64,000 nucleotides of DNA from Sequoia sempervirens (GCA_007258455.2 VDFB02270651.1:701960217-702024216); one strand, 5' to 3'. Shown: positions 1 through 13,360, counted from the stretch's first letter. Program-made: numbers and translations. The notes: generated by a model from the letters alone, not told the origin.

Positions 1-371
1 ACCATACAAAAAATTCCTATCACTATTATCAATTTTTTCTTGTACCTATACATTAACTTGGTCATCAATAATTTCAATGGGTTGTTCTTGACTAGATGTT
101 CCTTGATCCATTTTTGGGTCTCTCTTTTTCGGTCATACAACCTTGATCTAGTCCTTTTATTCCCCATCACAAATTGCTCAAGTTTTAATTCACCTACATA
201 CACATGTACACATACATATACTTCCCAATTTAATTCAAAGATAAATGTGGTCTTTTAAGTTCATTTAGGCACTATATATGAAAACTACTGAAAAACTTTA
301 ACCTTTTCTATTTTGATATAGATATATCTATGAAAAATCATGCTTTAGAAAACAATTGAGAGAGAGAGAGA

Positions 372-1087
372 GCGCTATGGTCATGCCCCAAGGTAGAATC
401 TGAGAGAGGGAGAGAAGAGAGAGGTATCTAAGAAGAGAGAGAGGGTAGGTATCTAAGGAGATAGATAGGTTATCTCACTATAATAGGAGAGAGGGAGAGA
501 TGAGAGAGAGGACCATATATAAGGAGAGAGATAGAGAGAGAGAGAGTTCTATAGCTTAAATGGAAGGATCTTTATTATGAATTTATGGTAAATTGAATAG
601 TTTATATTGTTAGCTTCCTTTATAGAGAAACCAACTCATAGTTCTAATTTATCAATGTAAGATAAGACTAATAAAATGAAAGAGATAGACAAGTAGCACT
701 ACATGTATGATAAGAGAGATGGAGAGATGAGAGAGGGGTATGTAAGGAGAGAGAGAGGGGGGGTAGCACAATGCTCATGCCCCCAAGGTAGAACTTGAGA
801 CGAGAGAAGAGAGAGAGGTATCTAAGGAGGGAGATATCTAGGGTAGGTATCTAAGGAGAGAGAGAGAGAGAGAGAGAGGTTAGATCACTATGGTAGAATG
901 AGAGGGAGAGATGAGAGAGAAGCCCATGTATAAGGAGAGAGAGAGTTCTACAACTTAAATCAAAGGATCCTTGAACTATGAATTTATGGTAAATTGAACA
1001 TGGTTTATATTGTTAGCTTCCTTTAAAGTGAAACCAAATCATATAACTCTAATTTCTTAATGTAAGATAAGACTGATAAAATGAAAA
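372..1087. repeat. Imperfect tandem duplication with GA-rich cores
   Basis: Two diverged copies of the same 0.31-0.32 kb sequence lie at 372-682 and 765-1087. Both begin with a motif like CTCATGCCCCAAGGTAGAA, pass through (GA)n tracts with repeated GTATCTAAGGAG words, then share a unique tail (TTATGGTAAATTGAA, TTGTTAGCTTCCTTTA, GTAAGATAAGACT). The unique tails show this is a true segmental duplication rather than chance simple repeats. No coding capacity is visible. Confidence 0.8.
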
Positions 1088-1649
1088 ATATTGCTAAATT
1101 TATAACACAAAATAGTGGTTTTTGCTTCAACCTTATCAAATGCTTAATTTACTTAATTAAAACACATTTTATTAAGTAAACTATTGAGTTGAAAATGAGA
1201 AATAATAAAATAACTATTTAGATATAGAGAAAAAAATAGAGAAAATAACTATAATATAGAAATTAGGAGAGGATAGGGAACCTATGAATTGCAGATCTAA
1301 CAACTCACTATTTTTTATACTAATTGGCACTCATATTGTCAAACTAAAATTTTCTATGTTGGTGTCCTATGTTGCATGCTATTATCTTAGGATTTTCTAA
1401 AATGAAAGTTATTTTCTAGCAATTACTTTGTCTACACACTAAGAGAGAAGAATACAAAAAAATATGAGCTAGAAACCAATTTAGGAAGGTACATGTCTAC
1501 ATTCCAAAAACTATTTACCTAAGCTAGTTCTATTTAAATGAAACCTAGTTTAGCCTAAATTTTCTTCCATGAGTTTTCAATAAGGTGAGGAATAATGGAT
1601 TTTAGTACATGTGCACTTAGAATTTTTATATCTAGGTTTAAATATGAGA

Positions 1650-1936
1650 TCTAGAGAAAGAGGGGAGAGAGGGAGATAGAAAGATACAAAGAGGATGAGA
1701 GATAAAGGAGGAAGGAGGGAGAGAGAGATAGGGAGGGTAAGAGAGAGTGGAGGGAGGGAGAGAGAGAGATGAGGAGGGGAAGAGAGAGAGAAGAGAGAGG
1801 AGAGAGGAGAGAGATATAAAGGAGGGAGGGAGAGCTCAAGATAAGGAGGGGAAGAGATAGAAGAGAGAAGGGGAGAGAGAGGAGATAAGGTGGTAGCGAG
1901 AGAGAAAATAGGGTGGGAGGGAGAGAGAGGTAAGTA
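1650..1936. repeat. Purine-only (GA/GGA) low-complexity tract
   Basis: Nearly 290 bases of the plus strand consist almost only of G and A (GAGAGA, GGAGGGAG and similar words), interrupted by very few pyrimidines. The serine/leucine-rich reading frame on the minus strand is a by-product of the CT-rich complement. Such tracts can form triplex DNA or bind GAGA-type factors; no nearby gene supports a regulatory role here. Confidence 0.85.
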
Positions 1937-1939
1937 GAA

Positions 1940-3011
1940 GGACTTAAGTATTCAAAAACCCTAAAATAGTAAATAATCTCACAATTCCATGTAAACCTTT
2001 AAAATTAATCAATGAAAAATTGAAAATCATCCTACCTAAAAATTTATAGCTTCTCTTTTTGAAATAATTCCTTTTGTGTACTTCCTCTAGATGCTTGAAT
2101 TGAAAAAATTATTTATATGAAGGTTTTTGGTTAGAAGACTTCCAAATGATAGCCTTCTGACTAATAGGTTTCTAATTGATAAGGTTTCGGTTGAAACATT
2201 TTTGATCGAAAAGGTTTCAATTGAAACCATCTCTATGGCATCCGTTTTTAGAATTTTCTAAAAAATTTCACTTCAACTAAATATTTCTTTAGTCAAAATA
2301 TTTTTTTCAAAATAATAAAAATACCGTTTTATAGAGCTTGGAGTTGAGAATCCAAATTTTTTTGTTTGATATTTTGATTATTTTTAATGTTTTTTTTTTT
2401 CTAATATTGCAAGTAGGTTATAAAAAATGAGGTTGATTAGAAATAAATAAAAAACTAAAGCATATTAAAATATTTTGAAAAATATATTGTGCTCTAGAGG
2501 AGAGAATGCTCTCCAAAAGGGTATAATTTGTTTTTTCAAATGATAAAAATAAATAAACAAAATTTGATGTCAAATGAAAACTATCAAATTATGGTAAGTT
2601 TGACTTTGAAACATTATTACAAGGAAAATATACATCAAATTTTGTTTTTTTTCCATGCACTAGATATTGAAATTATCTATTTTGGAAAAAAAATCAGGGG
2701 AAAATAAAATTATTTTCTTTTTTTTTGTGACATCAACTCGATGTCATTTTTTCCTAAATTTTCAACAATTGAAAATCTACTCTTTAATTTTTTAAAATTG
2801 AAAAATTACAAGCATAAACTTCATCAAGATTCATGCATTTCATTATTTTACATTATTTTTAAATTCAGAATATAAATACCACTTTTATGCAGTCAAAATT
2901 GATATTTTTTGTTTGTGTTGACCAATTCCTTTATAAAAGTGTAACACAGGTTTATACTTTTACCCTTCTAGATTTGAGGATATTGTTCCAAATCATAGTG
3001 TGTGTGGGAAA
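1940..3011. other. AT-rich DNA, no feature recognised
   Basis: I see no open frame, terminal repeats or family motif. Repeated words such as AAGGTTTC/GGTTTCAATTGAAAC near 2190-2230 are short and local. Confidence 0.5.
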
Positions 3012-4156
3012 TGTTAGTATCAAAATGAAACAATATAAACACACCAATGCAACATTAAACTAAAGAAAGCAAGATAAATTGAAATGAAATCAAACAAAGC
3101 TTCTTTAGAGTCATTCCATTGTTCTCTATCTCCAGTGATTCTCTTGAAGCTGCTGCTCTCAGATTGTATAAGCAAAGCTTCTTAGAATGGCAACCTATAG
3201 AATGAGTATGCAAAGGGAGAGTACTTATCTATCCTATATGCTGGTAGAGTGAAATGCTGATACGGATATGCACAGGGGCTGTAAATTATGCACAGAGGCT
3301 GTGGATTATGGATGCTTCTGAAACTATGAAATGAGGATGATAAGCCATGATATGGAATGCTAATATACTAAGCTATGCTATGCTATGATTCTAAAGGCTA
3401 TGGATGTTGGAAAGCTAATTGACTATAGTTTTCTTGTATGAAAGTTTCTATGTTTTTCAAGACCCGGCAGTCCCTTTTATAGATTTTCATAGGCAAGAGC
3501 CTGGCTGGAAAAGATCAATGGCTGTGAGATTGTCTGGTAATTTTGAATGGTGAGAGATGGAGAGGTTGAGAGGAAGATGGAAGACGTTGGGAGGTTGGAG
3601 AGAAGAATGGAGGTTTGTCTTCAACCCACGGGAACAATTTTGCACAGGAACAGAGAAATTAATTTTCTGTTTTGGAAGTTTGTTTCACGGTTGTTGAAGA
3701 TAATCCAAATTAAATAAATAGATTTATTTAATTTCATGTGAGTTTGATATTTCATTTTAGGACTATAGAAGATTTAATTAAATATTTGAAATATTTAATT
3801 GCGAATGGAACTTTAGAAGAATTTAATTAAATATTTGGAATATTTAATTGTGAATGGACTTTAGAGGAATTTTAGAAGAGAAGAATATTTAATCTTTATT
3901 TGAATAAAATATTCAAGCCAAGATTATATGATAATTAATATTAATAAATCATAATGTTTATTTAATTAATTAAGAAATGGATAAGAAAAGTGATTAAATA
4001 AACTTATTTATTTTATCAGAAATGAAAGAATGAACAATATAAATAAATTATTTAGATTTATTTATACGCAGATTGAATTCAGAGATTTAATTAAATATTA
4101 AAAATATTTAATTAATTACCAGACTATTGTGATGTGACCATTTTTAGGTGTATACA
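3012..4156. mobile_element. LTR-like block (possible solo LTR)
   Basis: The block starts TGTTAGTATC and ends GTGTATACA, so it has TG...CA ends. Its second half (3700-4110) is rich in short AT palindromes around the word AAATATTTAATT. Non-coding content with such ends is typical of plant LTRs. Against this, the flanking bases show no matching target-site duplication and neither a primer-binding site nor a polypurine tract is evident. The limits and orientation are therefore uncertain. Confidence 0.35.
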
Positions 4157-4159
4157 CAT

Positions 4160-6290
4160 AGAATCTTGAGGATGTTCAAAGTTGGATATAATTTTGACAA
4201 ACTAAATGTTGTTTAAATACTTAGCTTTCATTATTTCACACCAGTAGTCAACCTTAGCCATAAGGGCTTTATTGGTAAGTTCAATCTTTTTTATTCCCAT
4301 GCCCCCATAGGCCTTAGGAAGACAGATAGTGTCCCAACTAAGGAGAGCCATTTTTTTCTTTTCTTCCATACCATAGCACATAAAATTTCTTTGTATTTTC
4401 TCAAATTTATCAGTAATGTATCTAGGGATCTTAAATAAGGAAAGGAAGTAAACAAGAATACCTTTCAGAGTAGTAATGAGGAGTTGAAGTTTTCCTGCAT
4501 GACTTAAAAGATTACTCTTCCAACCTACAAGTTTTTTTTTTAATTCTTTCCAACTTTGAATTCTAGGATGAGGGAGTAACATCTTTGACTATAAGAGGGA
4601 GCCCAAGATAAACAATAGGAAATGTAGCATTATCACTATTGGGAAAATGTGTCTCAACCTTGCAATTACATAAGTTTTATTGTTGATAGGTAAGCACGAG
4701 GAAGGGAGGGTGTGGGGGGGGTACCCTCCCCCCGCAGGGGGTCTAGGGTCCAAGGGCCACATGCCCTAGCGAGGGCTTAGGGGTAATGCTCTTGAAAGCC
4801 AAATTTTATGTATATTTTATTATTGTAAACATGGAACATTCATCACTAGGTCTTAGATCTAATGGTAGATATTTTGTTGGCTTGACTTGCCCTAGAAGGA
4901 AACCCTATATTATGAGGGAATTGTATTACGACTGTGTATTGTGATGTATTCTAAGAGTCTGATAGCGGTCACGTTGCCTCTAGATCTTTGGTTGGTGATA
5001 CTCCTATGAGAAGCTTTCTTTGCAAGTATATTGTATTCTTTTTTATTTCTAAATAATATATTGGGTGGCCTTTAGAGTGTGGTGTTTTTCTCCCGAAAGG
5101 GTTTTCCCAACATAAATCGTCGTGTTGTGGTGTGCATGATATTTATGTTTAAGTTTATGTAACTGTTGTAAAGATGTGTACAATTTTACATTATCCTCCT
5201 CTCAAGATTAGTGGAAGAAGTTGCTCCATTGCCTCAGCTTCCTTACAATTACAACCTAGGATAGCAACAAATTTTTCTTGTAACACTAGTCTAGTATTAA
5301 AGAAGTAAATCTTAATTTTTCATAGTTGATGCATTGGCTATACATAGTAGCATAATTGTTGAGAAATAACTTTCACTTCTTATCTTCCACAACCGAAGCT
5401 TTCCCAAACATGATCGATTCATCCATACATTGTTGAATAGTTGAAGGGTTAAAGGAAGTGGTAGGTTTCATTCCCTTGAGGGCACCCTCATCAAGAAAAA
5501 TTATAATATTCCTACCCATAACATTAGTAACCATTATGAATAAGTAAAGAGATAGAGGGTCACCCTATCTAATCCCCCTTTGAGCACATAAGAATTCTCT
5601 AGGCTCTCCATTGATAAGAATTGGGTACTTAACCGTAGTCACACATTCCTCAATATAGTTTAGGAATAGCATATTGAAACCAAATTTTTTTAGGACTTGG
5701 AAGAGGAAGTTTTAGGACATTTTATCATAAGCTTTGGATAGGTCTAATTTAAAATCCATACCAGAGGTGTTACTCCTATCCATAAAGTGAAAAATTTCAT
5801 GAGTGGGAGCAACAACATCCAGAATTTGATGGCATGTCACAAATCCTCTTTGATAGTTACTAATCATTTTACTCAAAAGAGGTTTCAACCTATTAACAAT
5901 CTTTTTGGAAAATATATTATAAAAGGCATTATAGAGGCTAATGGGCTCAAAGTTAGACATTGTTGAGGGGTCAAGCTTCTTAGGGATAAGAGCAAGAAAA
6001 GTATTATTTAGTTGTTCTAGAAATTTTATGGATTTGAATAAATTTGTAGCTGCAAAAAAAACATCCTCCCCAACAATATTCCATAAATCTTGGAAAAATC
6101 TGGGGGGAACCATTTGGGCTAGGAGATTTAAAGGCCCCCATACTGAAAGTTGTAGCCCTAAATTCCTCCCTTGTAACAAACCTTAAGAGGATGGAATTAT
6201 CTTTTTTGGATAAAGCAATAGGGATGTTGTCCAACAACTTCCCTTCTAATACAATAAAATATTTACTTTTAGGTTCCATTATTGAAGATT
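4160..6290 (-). pseudogene. L1-type LINE ORF2 relic (reverse transcriptase)
   Basis: Read on the minus strand, this is the RT part of a plant non-LTR retrotransposon, broken by frameshifts, stops and a nested LTR. From the 5' side: 6279-6004 carries the pre-RT segment (VTREEF, FSMGAFKSP); 6179-5712 carries RT blocks (LALIPKK, ISNYQRGFV, MDFKLDLSKAYDKM); around 5650-5520 come GEPREFL and RGIRQGDPLS; 4680-4570 gives KVETHFPNS and FPIVYLGLPL; and 4582-4202 gives the thumb/post-RT segment (LSLFKIPRY, KIQRNFMCYG, LPKAYGGMGIKK, WCEIMKAKYL). This block order is that of L1-clade ORF2. The catalytic YADD motif is not legible, and no endonuclease domain or poly-A tail was found, so the copy is truncated and inactive. 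Adjacent segments in different frames show at least one frameshift near 6000-6180. Confidence 0.85.
4681..5190 (+). mobile_element. Solo LTR (Copia-like) nested in the LINE relic
   Basis: The 510-bp insert begins TGTTGATAGG and ends CAATTTTACA, flanked on both sides by TTAT (4677-4680 and 5191-5194). LINE coding sequence resumes on either side. Near the 3' end are words common in Copia LTRs, such as TCTCCCGAAAGGGTTTTCCC. A GC-rich stretch at 4700-4775 contains a G8TACC...C6 inverted repeat. No internal domain is present, so it is read as a solo LTR left by LTR-LTR recombination. Confidence 0.7.
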
Positions 6291-6299
6291 GAAAAGGGT

Positions 6300-6475
6300 T
6301 GGAATATTGTTAGAGATTGGAGTGTTGATGTATTGTTGTAATATCTCTTTTGAAGATAATAATATATTTGTCCTCTTTCTCGTGTGGATTTTTTATCGTG
6401 GTGGTTTCTCCACATAAATTCAGTGTCATCTATGGTATTGTTATTTTTATTCTCTTTTGAATGTTAAATCACATA
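6300..6475 (+). mobile_element. Partial Copia-like LTR end
   Basis: The words CTCGTGTGGATTTTTTATCG and GGTTTCTCCACATAAATTC match in style the 3' part of Copia LTRs, where a cytosine-rich hairpin precedes the poly-A site. The left edge, near TGTTAGAGATTGG, and the right edge are not sharp. No primer-binding site follows. This is probably a fragment. Confidence 0.3.
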
Positions 6476-6479
6476 AATA

Positions 6480-9400
6480 TCATATTGGGTAATCTTTGTT
6501 TTAGATTTACAAACACATAAAATCTAATATTTCATTTTAGTTCACCTTGATTTTCCAAAGTTGTTAATCCTCATTACATTTACTCACCATGTTCACATAA
6601 TGAATTCTTACCATTAAGTGTTTTCTCACTTCATGCTTAGTGATGTTTTCCCATTTTTCTTATATCTTGTATGTGTCCCCACATTTTAATTGTTGATTCC
6701 AAAGGTCTCATGCATATGTGGAAGGTCCCAATTCTCTCAAGTCCCCATTCTAATTGGATATTGATCCCATTAATATAATCATTCACATAGAAAATTCTCT
6801 TAACTATTGATGTCATTGCTACACATTTTGTGATTGTTGAACATACCTTTTTTGACATGGCAGTTTATCATTGCATCACTTTCCTAATTTGTATTATCCT
6901 TCCACTTCACATCACAAAGAGTTTTATATATTTTATTTCTCACTTCACACCTAGTTATGCCACACATCTTCTAAAATATATGTGGGCCCACTTTCTGAAT
7001 GGTCATGCTAAGGATCCACAAGTATGTGTAAGCTCCCCATTGTATCATACTCTCCATTTATTGTAAACTCATACTGTTTAGATATTAGTCACTATCTTCC
7101 CAGTGATAAACCATCATGTGTTAACCAAGAATTTCTCTAAAGCTTAAGCAAGCACCCCATATTCCCACCCTATGTCCTACATGAAAAATTAAATCTAGAG
7201 TTGTCACTTCCCCATTTTCAAAAAAGTAGGACCAAATGGTTTCTTCATATTACAACATGTAACTCTTTACCATCACAAATTGGTTTATCCATATTAGGGC
7301 TCAAATTTAAAATTATTTTTTACTTGAGTTCCTTTTAGTGTGTCTTGGTAGTTTTTTGACCCATTGATAATAATTGATCAAAGAAATTTTTATGGGACAT
7401 AGATTTTATTATGCATATGTATGTTTTATTAATTCTCCCATGTTTATTTCTTTGTTCAATACCCCATCTAAAAATCCAAAATTTCCTAATTATGGAGTTT
7501 TTCTATATATTGGTCTTTCGGTGTTCCTCATGCCAACATGCTTTCTCTATCGAACTCGACTCCCCTATCATACCCTTGTAAAAGTGGCTAAGTTTCAATG
7601 TTTTTATCCTTTTAGGCCATTGAGATTTTATTTGCCTCCCTACCATCTCCTTTCCCCAAATTTGAAGCCTAAAATGCCTAAGTGTTCCTCTCATCAAACT
7701 TTTGACTTGTTGTTGACTCCCTTTCTTTTATTTCTTCCCATCTTCTTCTGATATTGCAACTCCCCAATCTCCTTCATTCAAAATTTTCTGAAATCTTTTG
7801 GAGATCGAAGCTTCAACATCCCCCTTATCCATCTACCTATTTTGAGTTTTCTCAATTCACCGACCCTCGAAGTTTAAGACCATAAACAACTAAGTGTTGA
7901 TCCAATAAAATTTTGGGTTATTGGCTTCTTCCTTGCATTCATCCCTTTTGGGCATTCCTCCCTTCATATTCCTAATACCTAAAACCCAGCCAAGGTCTAT
8001 ATAAAAAATCCTAAGTCCTTGACTCATTGAAGTTTTAGATATCTTCCTCATCGATACCATTTTAGCATATGGTATGAGTCCTTCTCGACCCTTGATCCCA
8101 TTCCTTCCACTCATTAAAAGTTATTTTAATTCATTTTATAAAAATTTCAAGGTTTCACCTATCTTCCATATATTCCTTGTTCATAAAGCTTCACCCTTTG
8201 TTGGAGTTTGGACTTTCTATGTCCCTCTTTCCTTTCCTCCTCTTTTGGAATGCAATATGTGGTAGGCCCAAGGCTTGATCCCCAATGGCTTCCTTATTCC
8301 TTTGTTAAGGGTTCATGATTTAATGCTAAGTCCTCTAGGGTATGATAGAGTGTAAATCAATTATTTCATAGGCACTCGATGGTGCATTCCTCTTCCACCT
8401 ACTTCACCAAATTGAATTAATGGCATCATTTTACCTAGCTACCAAAAGTAAATGCAAATGTCCTACTTCAATATAGAATGTCCATTTTGGTCAATATTTA
8501 TCCTCAACTACAAATTTTGAATGTCCTACAACACAAAAATTAGGGTTTGACAACTTGCATGTATTAAGGCACAATTTTTTATCATTTTCAAAAGAGGTTC
8601 AAAGTTTAGTGGTGGTTCACCAAATACCGAATATTTTCTAGTATGTTTCAGGGTAGCTAGCAATGCTAGATCCAAATTGTTGAGGGATTGCAGACCTACA
8701 TAATATTAGAAGACTAGTATTGTAAGAGAATTTTGCTGCAAAATATCTCCATGAAACTATGTATTCAAGAAGGTTTCTTAGTCATAACAAGAATTTTTAT
8801 TTTCCATATTTGTTAGAATGAATATAATGTTGGGTTAGATGAATGTAACAACATTTTGAAAACATTGCAAGGCTTATAATGATCTTTCTCACTTTATGTA
8901 TGGATATCTGTAGTTTTGTTCTGGATTACTAAGTGTGCTTTGTTGTAATAGATCATGATAATTTTTGTATGCAAATACATAGCTCCATGTTATTATTTTC
9001 TAGTTTGTTCTCTTCTCATTATGATGCGACTCTATTTCCCAATAGTTAGGCACTAGTTTGGAATGATGCACCAATATCACATTGTCAAACAAACGTAAAC
9101 CATTAGAGTAGGAGTAGGAATAGTTGTGTGTAATCATGAGCCCAAAATATAATCAAGGATTTATTCTTAAGCAAACACTCAATAGATATATTTTTATGCG
9201 GGTCATGTTTGCATAGTTGTATCAACTATATAGGGGTTTTGAGACAGTCTATTTTTCATGGATTAGTGATAATATTTGGGACTAGGACATCAATTTGGGT
9301 TTGGTTGTCATTATGTTATTATTTTTCATTTTATGTGATTTCAATACCTTTTAAGGTATACCCTTGGGGATACAATACTAAGTCTAAGTTGAGCTCAAAG

Positions 9401-10500
9401 TGTAGGAAATATAACCCACTCTCATTGAGTTGGACTTCAACCCTCCATTTGTTGATGACTGATTTCACTTGCATGACAAAAAAGTTGTCCTTGTGAGTGA
9501 TATTTGGTTCTAGGAAGTGGAGCAATGATTTTTGGACCCAACAAAATGGTCTGCTTATCAGGGATATAAAGAACCCTAAAATATTTTGATTGCCCTAGTA
9601 TCTTGAGAAGATTTGTAGATGTGCATTATGGTTGGGTGAGTTGGACATATCATCAAGTTACGCCCATAAAATGATGCCATTGCCAAGGATATATGAAAAT
9701 AACTTTTGCTAGTGATATGTGAACTCAGTGCATATTTTGAAAACCTCTACAACTTGCTTACCAATTTCAGCTAGTGGAATTGGATTTGGGTAAGTTTGGT
9801 GCCTCATCTACTTATGCTAGCAGAATGACACTTGAAATTTAAATATGATTACTGGGTTGAGAAGATATTGAAGACTCTACTAGTGGTTGCAACCTAGATT
9901 CAAAATTGTTCCTTGGAGGTTTGTGTGCTTCAAGGATTCTCTCACATCTATGAGGTGATGACTCTATTGTCAAATAACAAATTTCAACCAATTATAAGTT
10001 ACCCCTTGTTTCTTTTTTGGTAAATAAATAATTTATTTTTCCTCTCTTTTATACCCTACATAATTAATTATAACCAACTATGATTGTTGGAGTGGACTCA
10101 TTTACCTTAGGGATACATCAACAAATGTAACATATAATTCAAACCCTAGGGGCTATGATAGGAAATACATTTAGGAATATTATGAGGATGATCCCCAATG
10201 TTTTTCATTTAGCCCAAGATAAAATATAAACTCAAACGAGTTGTAGGCATCCATACTTGAAAATAATTTGAGGATAGATGTGCTCCTTGAGTTAGAAAGA
10301 TAGAGTGAGGAAACAATTAAGGCTCTATTATCATAAAGACACCTTGTTGTTATAGAGAAACAAATTTTTCCATCCCTTGTTATTCCACTTGATCCATTTA
10401 TATACAACTTGACCTTTCTTGGGTCAATTATGAAAGGAAAACAATGATATATTCAATCTATATATTGATGTCAAGGTTCAATGGGTATGATCATTGGGAG
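6480..10500. other. Unassigned, decayed intergenic DNA
   Basis: No recognisable gene was found. Some open frames occur, for example 7374-7751 plus and 7503-8114 minus in pieces, but they overlap each other on opposite strands and show no domain that I recognise. Around 6620-6700 and 6930-7010 two stretches share loosely similar words (TCTCACTTCA...TATG...CCCAC), possibly an old internal duplication. A short minus-strand frame at 9525-9331 is faintly like the N-terminal domain before LINE ORF2, too weakly to call. Confidence 0.4.
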
Positions 10501-10549
10501 GGGGATGTACATGTTGGAGTATTTTCAGATTTAATGGAAAATTATCAAT

Positions 10550-10790
10550 TTGATGATGAAGACATATGGATGAGATTTTTTTTTTTTCACTAGATGGAAA
10601 GGTGAAGAATTGGTGTGGTGGTTTCCTTGATCATTCTTTTGCTTCGTGGAATCAACTTGCGGTTGTATTTGAAGGATAATTTTGTTTACATCTAGACCCT
10701 GTTGTTCTTGTTGAAGAATCATAAAACATCATATAGTAAGAGGGAGATTCTAACATGGATTTCAATCATAGGTTTTTACTGCTCTTTCCA
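10550..10790 (+). pseudogene. Retrotransposon gag relic (probable)
   Basis: From 10592 a plus-strand frame reads LDGKVKNWCGGFLDHSFASW followed by NQLAVVFEG, which has the gag pattern (small-residue turn, aromatic, then a SW...F motif) of Ty3/Gypsy capsid proteins. After stops, another frame carries MDFNHRF, matching the position of the conserved FN.RF gag motif. Coding-like but stop-broken sequence may run to about 11.6 kb: an open stretch at 11339-11500 reads acidic, with VHEEINVEISICIVDDAQYE. No protease or RT is visible downstream. Confidence 0.45.
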
Positions 10791-11599
10791 AGATCCAAAA
10801 TTATTTTGACTTAACACGCTTGTATTAATATGTTTCTCATAGCCTATGATGTTACTCTAGGTTTTGGTTCAATACATAAATAATTTAATTTGGTGGACAT
10901 GCAGAAGGAATACATGTGTGTTGATTTTGTTGATGGTCTAAGAAGGGATATTATTAAAATATATTTATCCTCAAAATATAAGTTTCTAGTGATAAACATG
11001 ATGATGATAGAGATTTTATAGAGGTGGCCTCAAGTAGAAGCACATTATCAAGTGATGATTTTTTTTGCAAGTGGGTAGAATAAGGTTTCAATTAAATATA
11101 TGACAACAATACAAATGAAGATGACAACGTGTGCACCTACCTTCAACTAGATCAATCATCCATAGGTGATTGCAATAAATCAATCTATGATGGTATCTAG
11201 TCTATGAATGAGGAGTATGACGCTACATAGTATAGACAATGAGGAAGATGTGTATGCAAATGAATCATCAAATGAACCAATATAAGTAGTTAATTGTATA
11301 AAACACACACATTTTGGTGATACAAATAGTGAAAAATAAGATATCTTCTTGTTTGATCTCTTAACTTATTTTGTCCCTTTTTATAATTTTGAAGTTGTTA
11401 TTGATGGTTTTCATGAGGATAGCATATGCACAATTGTACATGAAGAGATAAATGTAGAGATAAGTATTTGTATAGTTGATGATGCTCAATATGAAGAGTT
11501 TATACTTGAATAATTTGAAGTGGGTGATCATATGGATGCATATGAGAGCCTCTTCATTTGGTGTGCAATATGTTTTCTTCCCCATGCATAGTTCACTTA

Positions 11600-12775
11600 A
11601 AAAACAGTAATATGAAAGTGATTCTATAGAGTTGAATGTGGAAGAAGTGTGCTAGATGTTTAATTTTTGCAGCACATGTATTACAATAGATTTCTAAGAG
11701 AAGATTGAAACAATGAGACAATTTGAAGAGTGTATCTCTTCACCTGAAGTGTCTCTTGATCCAAAATGTTGTGCTGATAAAGATTGCACCAACATAAGTG
11801 ACTTCAAGTTATGATGGTTGTCTATTGCTCTTGCGGTGAATGGAATTGAATATGAATATTTCCTTCATGAGGATGTAGCTTCTCATAGTGTGGATTATTG
11901 TGTACTTAAGTTTGAGTATTTAAATTGGGCCCAACATAAAAATTATGATGATGTTGAGCAACAACAAGTTCTCTAGGTTGATGATCAACCAATTGAACTG
12001 AAGATTTCTATATGCCCAAGCTTCACTTTTTTTAGTTTGAGCTATTAGAGTACGAGTTTTCTTCATGCCAACAAGAAGGAGTAGCATATTTTTCTTTGCA
12101 ATGTGAATTGGAGGAATTCTTTTTTTCCTCAATTCACTCAAGGAGGTCAACATGTCAGGAAATACCAGTGTCTTTTTGGTGTTGGTCTAAGTTTTTAATT
12201 TTTACTCCCAGATGCTATAAAGATAATGGATACAATGCAAGGTGTTGTAATGGCCTATGTTTTGTGGTTTCCATACAATGGAAATGTTAATGTTGGGTAA
12301 AATAATCAATTTTTAGAGACAATCACAAGTTTGTGCATAAAGGAAGAAGGCTACATTTGTTGTAGTTGTATGAACATGATAGATTCATGTTGATGAAAAT
12401 CAATTCCTTTCTAGCAAGATGGTGTTTGATAGAGGAAAGTGACTCTATCCTTCCTCTACAAGGTTGGTCTACATTGTGTTAAAATTTTGTCACATCCATA
12501 TTTTAGTGGCCATGTGTTGTCATATTAATTGGTTGTGAGCTTCATCATGTACATATGTTTTATCCATCATGAGTCAATCTTGCTCCCTTTTTTTTCCATT
12601 TTTAGTCTAACTAGATATTATAAATTCTCGTTGTCCATGCATGAGACACATGTTCCAACCATATCCATTGTTCAGGCTCAAATTTTCAATGCCAATTTTT
12701 GCTTGAGTCCCTTCGTTTTGATGCATCTTGGTGGTTTTGTGACCCAACAAAGTAGATAATCAACATGCTTAATTC
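11600..12775. other. Unassigned DNA downstream of gag relic
   Basis: Only short frames occur, for example 12096-12290 plus, which is cysteine-rich with CYKDNGYNARCCNG. I could not match it to a zinc knuckle or another known motif. It may be further decayed retrotransposon sequence. Confidence 0.3.
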
Positions 12776-12779
12776 ATCC

Positions 12780-13360
12780 TATATTATCCCCTTAATTCAT
12801 TAGTATATCTAACCACTTTTCCTAATTATCTTTAAAATGACCTACTCAAATTGACAACATATAATACTCGATGATATATCCCTTCACACTTAAATATTTC
12901 TATCCAAATTTTGTAAGCTCTTTAGTACTCAACTTATAACTTGCAAGAATAAACTTGAATTTCAACTTCTTTTTCCATTTTATCTCATTTCTCAACTTTA
13001 GTTCACCTTTCATATTTCTTTCTAATTAAGTTTCCTTCCACCAAAGTGTAGCATGACATTTCAATTTTTTATTTGTAAATTTCACTCCATTAGGGTCATT
13101 AATTTTCTCATACTCAAAATATTCCTCAATATCATTAATCCAATCAACTAATTCTTCAAAATCTAGATTACTAGAATGATTAGGAAAAACAATTCTTCTT
13201 TTCTTGCCAAGTCCAGAAATAGTCTTTAACATTCTTTCTTCTTTATCTTTGTCTTGAACTATGACATCTTCAACTAATCCATCATTATTTTCATCATCCC
13301 TATCATCTAATATATGGTTCAACACATATCCTCTTATATTTTCTTCTACCACATCCAAAC
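12780..13360 (-). pseudogene. Ty3/Gypsy gag relic
   Basis: The first 110 codons (13358-13026) are open and read LDFEELVDWINDIEEYFEYE, then GVKFTNKKLKCHATLWWKE, the classic Gypsy retrotransposon gag core in which DW...EEYF and KL.GHA..WW are conserved. Beyond the stop, 13020-12780 continues the same protein in pieces: KFILASYKLS and VKGYIIEYYMLSI correspond to the downstream gag motif around VKEYTEEFY. Stops and small gaps make it non-functional. The N-terminal acidic region (DDRDDENNDG) is family-typical. No protease, RT or integrase lies nearby, so this is an isolated fragment. Confidence 0.8.

Noticed and set aside
1651..1839. Serine/leucine-rich minus-strand frame
   Set aside because: It is a translation of a (CT)n low-complexity tract.
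5941..6186. 81-codon plus-strand frame
   Set aside because: It is a shadow of the minus-strand LINE reverse transcriptase.
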